From Vibrio gigantis (lineage in GTDB: Bacteria; Pseudomonadota; Gammaproteobacteria; Enterobacterales; Vibrionaceae): a DNA stretch of 64,000 nucleotides. Below are positions 58,973 through 64,000 of this stretch, one piece after another (positions within the stretch are counted from its first letter, which is position 1; each line of letters starts with the position of its first letter). The notes under the pieces are model-generated. The model was not told the DNA's origin and did not search any database. It saw only the letters and a program-made list of their open reading frames with translations. The stretch covers positions 2,418,001-2,482,000 of the forward strand of contig NZ_AP025492.1 in assembly GCF_024347515.1 (NCBI RefSeq). The letters are read 5' to 3'. The position numbers were made by a program, and so were the translations under genes.

Positions 58973-59031
58973 TCTGAAACACACTCAATTCTTGTCTTAA
59001 GGGTATGAAATTATTGAGTAAGAAATTGAGA

Positions 59032-61062
59032 TTAGCTATTGGTAATAAACTGCTTTCTCAGCTGCTCAATCTCATCACGCTTCTGTGCTGCCAATTCAAA
59101 TTCCAAGTTCTGAGCATGCTGATACATCGCAGCTTCGAGCTTACTGATCTCTTTATCAAGCTGTTGCGGCGTAAGTACGGCATAACTTTCTGAAGGCTCC
59201 GCCACCTTAGACAGCGGAACTTGCTTAGATTGACGCTGCTGTTTCGACTTGGTGATATCACCCAGCTCCATAATGTCTTTGATATTACGCTTAAGCGCTT
59301 GCGGCGTAATGCCTTGCTCTTTGTTGTAGGCCTGCTGTTTCTCACGGCGACGATCGGTTTCATCAATCGCTTTTCTCATCGACTTAGTAATCGAGTCACC
59401 GTATAAGATCGCTTTACCTTCAAGGTTACGTGCAGCACGACCAATGGTTTGGATCAGAGAGCGCTCAGAACGTAAGAAGCCCTCTTTGTCTGCATCAAGA
59501 ATCGCCACCAGCGAAACTTCAGGCATATCCAAACCTTCACGAAGTAAGTTAATGCCCACTAACACGTCGAACTCACCCAAACGCAGATCTCGAATGATCT
59601 CTACACGCTCAACGGTATCAATATCCGAGTGCAAATAACGCACTTTAACACCATGCTCGCTTAGGTATTCGGTTAAGTCTTCCGCCATTCTCTTCGTCAA
59701 CGTAGTCACCAAAACACGCTCTTCTTTCGCTGAACGGATTCTGATTTCAGACAGCAGATCATCAACTTGAGTCGCGACAGGTCTTACTTCAATAATTGGG
59801 TCTAACAGGCCAGTAGGACGCACTACTTGATCCGCAATCTCGCCATCTGATTTTTCAATCTCGTAATTACCCGGCGTTGCCGACACAAAAATCGTTTGTG
59901 GAGCTATAGACTCGAACTCTTCAAACTTCATTGGGCGGTTATCTAACGCTGAAGGCAATCTAAAGCCAAACTCGACCAAGGTTTCTTTACGAGAGCGGTC
60001 ACCTTTATACATAGCGCCTATTTGCGGCACAGTCACGTGTGACTCATCGATAATCAACAGACCATCATCAGGTAAGTAATCAAATAATGTCGGAGGTGCT
60101 TCCCCTTCCGCGCGGCCGCTCAAGTATCGTGAATAGTTTTCGATACCAGAACAGAAGCCGAGCTCTGTCATCATCTCAATATCAAATTGAGTTCTCTGAG
60201 AAATACGCTGCTCTTCCAAAAGCTTGTTGTTGTCTTTTAAGTATTGAGCTCGGTCTCGAAGTTCATCTTTAATGTTCTCAATCGCCTCAAGAATTTTCTC
60301 CCTTGGCGTTACGTAGTGCGTTTTCGGATAAACGGTAAAGCGCGGTAAGTCTCTTTGCTTAACCGCACCAGTTAGAGGATCAAAGATACTGATGCAATCC
60401 ACTTCGTCATCGAACATTTCGATTCTCACTGCATCTTGGTCAGATTCAGCCGGGAAGATATCAATTACTTCACCACGAACACGGAACTGACCACGCTCAA
60501 ACGCAACATCGTTTCTGGAATATTGCAGTTCAGCCAAGCGACGTAAGATATCTCGCTGATCCATAACTTCACCACGACTCAAATGAAGCATCATCTTCAA
60601 GTAAGACTTAGGATCACCAAGACCATAAATAGCCGAAACAGATGCAACGATAATGGCGTCTTTTCGTTCTAGTAAGGCTTTGGTTGCCGAAAGCCTCATC
60701 TGTTCAATATGAGCGTTTACAGACGCATCTTTCTCGATGAATGTGTCTGTTGTCGGAACGTAAGCTTCTGGCTGGTAGTAATCGTAGTATGAAACGAAAT
60801 ACTCAACGGCATTGTTAGGAAAGAAGGATTTCATCTCTCCATATAATTGCGCGGCCAATGTTTTATTGGGCGCTAACAAGATCGCAGGTCTTTGAGATTG
60901 AGAAATGACGTTGGCAAGCGTAAAGGTTTTACCTGAGCCCGTTACCCCTAATAGAGTTTGATGTGCCAAACCAGAATCCAATCCATCTAGTAATTTGGTT
61001 ATCGCTGTCGGCTGATCACCGGACGGGCTGTAGTCCGATACCAAGTCAAAGAGTTTACTCAT
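59032..61062 (-). CDS. uvrB: UvrABC system protein B
   Basis: The damage-verifying helicase-like subunit of nucleotide excision repair. Walker A is [16 protein letters not shown] near residue 38; the beta-hairpin region is [16 protein letters not shown]-like LLIIDESHV, and the C-terminal helicase motifs [16 protein letters not shown] and QTIGRAARN follow; the C-terminal UVR motif ([30 protein letters not shown]) binds UvrC. The 676-residue length matches E. coli (673). A LexA-like box lies 18 bp upstream. It ends 60 bp from the qrr1 terminator. Confidence 0.97.
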   Translation of the reverse strand: MSKLFDLVSDYSPSGDQPTAITKLLDGLDSGLAHQTLLGVTGSGKTFTLANVISQSQRPAILLAPNKTLAAQLYGEMKSFFPNNAVEYFVSYYDYYQPEAYVPTTDTFIEKDASVNAHIEQMRLSATKALLERKDAIIVASVSAIYGLGDPKSYLKMMLHLSRGEVMDQRDILRRLAELQYSRNDVAFERGQFRVRGEVIDIFPAESDQDAVRIEMFDDEVDCISIFDPLTGAVKQRDLPRFTVYPKTHYVTPREKILEAIENIKDELRDRAQYLKDNNKLLEEQRISQRTQFDIEMMTELGFCSGIENYSRYLSGRAEGEAPPTLFDYLPDDGLLIIDESHVTVPQIGAMYKGDRSRKETLVEFGFRLPSALDNRPMKFEEFESIAPQTIFVSATPGNYEIEKSDGEIADQVVRPTGLLDPIIEVRPVATQVDDLLSEIRIRSAKEERVLVTTLTKRMAEDLTEYLSEHGVKVRYLHSDIDTVERVEIIRDLRLGEFDVLVGINLLREGLDMPEVSLVAILDADKEGFLRSERSLIQTIGRAARNLEGKAILYGDSITKSMRKAIDETDRRREKQQAYNKEQGITPQALKRNIKDIMELGDITKSKQQRQSKQVPLSKVAEPSESYAVLTPQQLDKEISKLEAAMYQHAQNLEFELAAQKRDEIEQLRKQFITNS

Positions 61063-61079
61063 AGGTCGCCATTTCCATA

Positions 61080-61095
61080 CTGTTTTTTTAATCAG
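61080..61095. promoter_or_regulatory. Candidate LexA (SOS) box upstream of uvrB
   Basis: TACTGTTTTTTTAATCAG (box 61080-61095) matches CTGT-N8-ACAG with one change (TCAG). It lies 18 bp upstream of the uvrB start, the place expected for SOS control, which E. coli uvrB has. Confidence 0.45.
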
Positions 61096-61522
61096 GTCAT
61101 TGTCACTCTAGGAGGAGTGTCGTTGCAACTATTATCTAGAGAAATGCTTCTTAAGATTCGAGATCAGTTATAGCTTTTATTTTTAGAACTTGGTATTATC
61201 CGTGCCCCTGCGAAGTTTCCCCAGCTAAATTACTCGAATTTTAATCCACTACTTTTCCCCAAAAAACCTAAAAATACCGCTTGTTTTACTGTTTAATTTA
61301 TAATCTAGAAAAGTTATACATTCGTGATTTTTTGATACTATTTCTTTAAATACATCAAGTTACATCCATTTTTTACATTTTCAGATTTATCCCAATTATT
61401 GTTGTTAAAGTTTCACACACACACTTATCCACAATTTTGGTGGATAACTAAAGCAAAGCTAAATCCAATAAGGCGTTCCAGAAAGTAAAGTTTTTTATCT
61501 TACTTTTTTCTGCTATTTTTTG
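61096..61522. other. AT-rich spacer between uvrB and the tRNA-Asn promoter
   Basis: About 430 bp without a credible reading frame. It should contain the uvrB promoter on the minus strand. I could find no other clear signal. Confidence 0.4.
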
Positions 61523-61560
61523 TTGACAGAAAAACGGACTATTATTAGAATTCGCGTCGC
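61523..61560 (+). promoter_or_regulatory. Strong sigma-70 promoter of tRNA-Asn
   Basis: A perfect -35 TTGACA (61523-61528), a 17-bp spacer and -10 TAGAAT (61546-61551) are followed by a GC-rich stretch, gcgtcgc (61553-61560), typical of growth-rate-controlled stable-RNA promoters. The tRNA begins 20 bp downstream of the -10. Confidence 0.8.
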
Positions 61561-61571
61561 TAACAAGCAAT

Positions 61572-61647
61572 TCCCCTTTAGTTCAGTTGGTAGAACGGCG
61601 GACTGTTAATCCGTATGTCGCAAGTTCAAGTCTTGCAAGGGGAGCCA
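61572..61647 (+). tRNA. tRNA-Asn (GTT)
   Basis: A 76-nt cloverleaf: acceptor stem TCCCCTT with AAGGGGA; D-arm GTTCAGTTGGTAGAAC; anticodon loop CTGTTAA with anticodon GTT (61605-61607); T-arm GCAAG-TTCAAGT-CTTGC; discriminator G and encoded CCA. A stable-RNA promoter lies upstream and a terminator follows. Confidence 0.97.
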
Positions 61648-61655
61648 AATTCTAG

Positions 61656-61687
61656 AAAAAAGCTCAATCGAAAGATTGGGCTTTTTT
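61656..61687 (+). terminator. Terminator of tRNA-Asn
   Basis: AAAAAGCTCAATC and GATTGGGCTTTTTT with a GAAA loop, directly past the tRNA. Confidence 0.85.
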
Positions 61688-61743
61688 CGTATATAACTGC
61701 GACTAACTTGTTCCAAGTTAATGTCACAAACCTAGCCGCCCGC

Positions 61744-61766
61744 GTTCAAGTCTCGACAAGGGGGCA
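61744..61766 (+). pseudogene. Decayed tRNA 3' end (T-loop and acceptor remnant)
   Basis: GTTCAAGTCTCGACAAGGGG at 61744-61763 closely repeats the T-loop and acceptor part of the tRNA-Asn just upstream (GTTCAAGTCTTGCAAGGGG), but the stem is broken and no D-arm or anticodon arm precedes it. It is followed by its own terminator, as though a second tRNA unit had been lost. Confidence 0.5.
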
Positions 61767-61776
61767 AAATTTAAAG

Positions 61777-61803
61777 AAGCCGCATCACTCGATGCGGCTT
61801 TTT
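61777..61803 (+). terminator. Terminator after the tRNA remnant
   Basis: AAGCCGCATC and GATGCGGCTT form a perfect 10-bp stem with an ACTC loop and T5. Confidence 0.85.
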
Positions 61804-61805
61804 GC

Positions 61806-62121
61806 GTTTTGGTCTGTTTAAGGTCTGATTTACCCCTCATTTCAATTATTTCGCTCTCCGGAAATCAGCAACAGTCTCTGAACCATTAACGGTAAGCGTC
61901 AATCCAATTTAGAATGATCTTACGAAGGCTCCACTCCAAACTCTCATATTAATCTGTCTCACCGATTAAATTTGTACGTCTATACTTACTGCAGCTTTGA
62001 TAATCAATCGATTACCTGGTGTTTTTTTCACCAAGTGTCTAAATCCCTAGTGATCCTTGGTTGTTATTAGGTGAGCAAAGCAGGATAATATCGGGATCGG
62101 AATCTCAAGAATTAATCCATT
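61806..62121 (+). other. Upstream region of the rsx operon
   Basis: About 316 bp with no credible gene. It must hold the rsxA promoter, but I could not single out -35 and -10 elements. CACCAAGTG near 62030 and a nearby CTTGG form only a weak inverted repeat. Confidence 0.35.
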
Positions 62122-62700
62122 ATGACCGAATACCTTTTGTTGTTGGTTGGCACAGTGCTGGTCAATAACTTTGTGCTAGTGAAGTTTTTAGGACTATGTC
62201 CATTTATGGGAGTCTCCAAGAAACTGGAGACTGCGATTGGCATGGGCCTCGCGACGACTTTCGTTCTGACGTTAGCGTCGGTATCTGCATACCTAGTAGA
62301 AACCTACATCCTTACCCCTCTGGGTATTGAATACCTGCGTACCATGAGCTTTATCTTGGTTATCGCGGTGGTTGTTCAATTTACGGAAATGGTCGTTCAC
62401 AAAACCAGCCCAACGCTATATCGCCTATTAGGGATCTTTCTGCCGCTTATCACCACCAACTGTGCGGTATTAGGTGTGGCACTTCTGAACATCAATGAAA
62501 ACCACAACTTCATTCAGTCGATCATCTATGGTTTCGGCGCAGCGGTTGGTTTCTCTCTTGTATTGATCCTATTTGCTGCAATGCGTGAACGTATTGCGGT
62601 TGCTGATGTTCCAATGCCATTTAAAGGCGCATCGATAGCGATGATCACAGCAGGCCTAATGTCTCTGGCATTCATGGGCTTTACCGGGTTGGTGAAATAA
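62122..62700 (+). CDS. rsxA: Electron transport complex protein RsxA/RnfA
   Basis: An inner-membrane subunit of the Rnf-type electron transport complex, which in E. coli keeps SoxR reduced and in other bacteria couples ferredoxin and NAD to ion pumping. It has six membrane helices and the N-terminal family pattern [37 protein letters not shown], with the cysteine in GLCPF (iron-binding in the Rnf structures) and the mirrored TNCAVLG. The length is 192 (193 in E. coli). rsxB begins 2 bp after its stop. Confidence 0.95.
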   Translation: MTEYLLLLVGTVLVNNFVLVKFLGLCPFMGVSKKLETAIGMGLATTFVLTLASVSAYLVETYILTPLGIEYLRTMSFILVIAVVVQFTEMVVHKTSPTLYRLLGIFLPLITTNCAVLGVALLNINENHNFIQSIIYGFGAAVGFSLVLILFAAMRERIAVADVPMPFKGASIAMITAGLMSLAFMGFTGLVK

Positions 62701-62702
62701 GC

Positions 62703-63296
62703 ATGAGTACCATTTTAATTGCGATCATTGCGCTAGCTGTTTTAGCCGCTGTTTTTGGCGCTATTTTGGGCTTCGCTTCTATCCGCTTTAAAGTAGAAGC
62801 CGATCCTATCGTCGATCAAATCGATACCATTTTACCGCAAACTCAATGTGGCCAGTGTGGCTACCCAGGTTGTCGCCCATACGCAGAGGCGATCGCTAAC
62901 GGAGACAAAATCAATAAATGTCCTCCTGGCGGCCAAGCAACCATTGAGAAGCTAGCAGACTTAATGGGCGTCGAAGTTGAAGACTCCGCTCATGACTTAG
63001 ATAACAAAGTAAAAACCGTTGCTTTCATTCATGAAGATATGTGTATCGGCTGTACCAAGTGTATTCAAGCCTGCCCTGTTGATGCCATTGTCGGTGGTAC
63101 CAAGGCACTGCACACAGTAATAAAAGATGAATGTACTGGTTGTGATCTTTGTGTCGCACCGTGCCCTACTGACTGTATTGAAATGATTCCAGTGGCAACA
63201 ACGACTGAAAATTGGAAATGGCAGATGAACATCATTCCTGTTACAGATATCACTAACCAAGCAACTGATGCGACCGCGTCAGAGCCTAAGGCGTAG
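62703..63296 (+). CDS. rsxB: Electron transport complex protein RsxB/RnfB
   Basis: An iron-sulfur subunit of the Rsx/Rnf complex that takes or gives electrons at the membrane. An N-terminal helix ([23 protein letters not shown]) is followed by a four-cysteine cluster domain ([24 protein letters not shown]) and two [4Fe-4S] ferredoxin motifs, [15 protein letters not shown] and [15 protein letters not shown]. The length is 197 residues. It is flanked closely by rsxA and rsxC and is in the same operon. Confidence 0.95.
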   Translation: MSTILIAIIALAVLAAVFGAILGFASIRFKVEADPIVDQIDTILPQTQCGQCGYPGCRPYAEAIANGDKINKCPPGGQATIEKLADLMGVEVEDSAHDLDNKVKTVAFIHEDMCIGCTKCIQACPVDAIVGGTKALHTVIKDECTGCDLCVAPCPTDCIEMIPVATTTENWKWQMNIIPVTDITNQATDATASEPKA

Positions 63297-63303
63297 GGTT
63301 AGT

Positions 63304-64000
63304 ATGATCTCTTTAATTGAACAAATCCGCACGGGCTCTATTTGGACCTTCCCGGGCGGCGTGCACCCTGCTGAGAACAAGAAACAGTCCAACACCACTG
63401 ACATCGTTCATGCAAGGCTTCCAGAAGAAATCGTCCTTCCGGTAAAACAGCACATCGGTAAACCTGGTAACTTATTGGTTGCCGCGGGTGACACAGTACT
63501 GAAAGGCCAACAACTAACGGCTCTAGATACCGGTTTTACATTGCCGGTACATGCACCTACATCAGGTGTGATTACTGCTATCGAACCAAGAACTACCGCT
63601 CACCCTTCAGGCTTGAGCGAACTCAGTGTAGTCATCAAACCTGATGGCCTAGACGCTTGGATTGAAAGAAATCCCGTTGAAGACTTTTCAACGAAAACCT
63701 CAGACGAGCTGCTTGATGTGATTCGCCAAGCCGGTATTTCAGGTATGGGCGGTGCGGGATTCCCTACCGCCAAAAAGCTCCAATCAGGCCTAGGCCGTAC
63801 TGATATTCTGATCGTCAATGCGGCTGAGTGTGAACCTTACATCACATCAGATGACAAGTTGCTTCAAGAACATGCCGAAGAAGTATTAAAAGGCATTGAG
63901 ATAGTTGAACACATCCTTCAACCAAAACTGACCGTTATCGGTATTGAAGACAACAAGCCAGCGGCAATAAAAGCACTTGAGGTTGCCGCGAAAGACAAAG
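63304..64000 (+). CDS. rsxC: Electron transport complex protein RsxC/RnfC (5' part; runs off the window)
   Basis: The first 232 residues of the peripheral Rsx/Rnf subunit that binds FMN and NADH-side clusters. It starts ATG at 63304, seven bases after the rsxB stop, with MISLIEQIRTGSIWTFPGGVHP. Visible are a biotin-like/lipoyl-like first domain (KPGNLLVAAGDTVLKGQQL, APTSGVI) and the FMN/NADH-binding domain with the glycine-rich GISGMGGAGFPTAKKL and NAAECEPYITSDDKL. The C-terminal ferredoxin clusters and low-complexity tail lie past the edge of the window. Confidence 0.95.
   Translation, partial: MISLIEQIRTGSIWTFPGGVHPAENKKQSNTTDIVHARLPEEIVLPVKQHIGKPGNLLVAAGDTVLKGQQLTALDTGFTLPVHAPTSGVITAIEPRTTAHPSGLSELSVVIKPDGLDAWIERNPVEDFSTKTSDELLDVIRQAGISGMGGAGFPTAKKLQSGLGRTDILIVNAAECEPYITSDDKLLQEHAEEVLKGIEIVEHILQPKLTVIGIEDNKPAAIKALEVAAKDK

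Noticed and set aside
61572..62121. A genomic island inserted at tRNA-Asn
   Set aside because: No integrase, direct repeat with an intact tRNA end, or foreign genes follow; rsxABC, a core operon, starts within 500 bp.
1..64000. Phage, transposon, toxin-antitoxin or defence genes
   Set aside because: Each substantial frame was assigned to a core function or a plausible host gene; no transposase, integrase or known defence motif was seen.

Overview
The window is a stretch of core chromosome from a marine gamma-proteobacterium, almost certainly a Vibrio. Evidence: the luxO-luxU quorum-sensing pair with a divergent Qrr small RNA gene beside uvrB, a long FadR carrying the extra segment typical of Vibrionaceae, next to nhaB, the tatD-holB-tmk-mltG-pabC-fab-plsX-rpmF-yceD cluster, and moderately AT-rich DNA. 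The gene content would fit the Splendidus group, but that is inference. I see no phage, insertion sequence, integron, CRISPR array or defence island.

Layout. 1-1,000: two small beta-barrel-like outer membrane proteins. 1,160-3,040: ptsG (glucose PTS) with its control region. 3,040-13,620: a long minus-strand cluster, tatD, holB, tmk, mltG, pabC, fabF, acpP, fabG, fabD, fabH, plsX, rpmF, yceD, coupling fatty-acid and phospholipid synthesis to DNA replication and ribosome parts. 13,760-19,300: maf/yceF, rluC, and rne with a long structured leader. 19,550-26,770: a SulP anion transporter, a small tyrosine phosphatase, a corrinoid adenosyltransferase, AsmA, udk and apbC/mrp. 26,900-36,100: metG, yehS, fadR, nhaB, dsbB, a SEC-C protein, a lone prepilin-like gene and dusC. 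36,100-41,540: a diguanylate cyclase, a MalZ-type glucosidase, an orphan ABC substrate-binding protein and yfbV. 41,870-46,440: ackA-pta acetate metabolism and a glutathionyl-hydroquinone reductase. 46,640-52,230: the oppABCDF oligopeptide importer. 52,880-55,670: moaABCDE under a molybdenum cofactor riboswitch. 56,000-59,000: ybhK, luxU, luxO and qrr1. 59,030-64,000: uvrB, tRNA-Asn with a decayed tRNA-like tail, then rsxA, rsxB and the first part of rsxC.

The most informative non-coding signals are: (i) qrr1 with a sigma-54 promoter and a perfect 15-bp LuxO-type palindrome; (ii) a Moco riboswitch that runs up to a GTG start of moaA; (iii) a family of short inverted-repeat elements found as two opposed pairs, each pair between convergent genes; (iv) two strong terminators in tandem between ackA and pta; (v) a long hairpin between oppA and oppB; (vi) the folded leader of rne. 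I did not find a clearly new biological system; the repeat family and a few orphan genes are the best leads.
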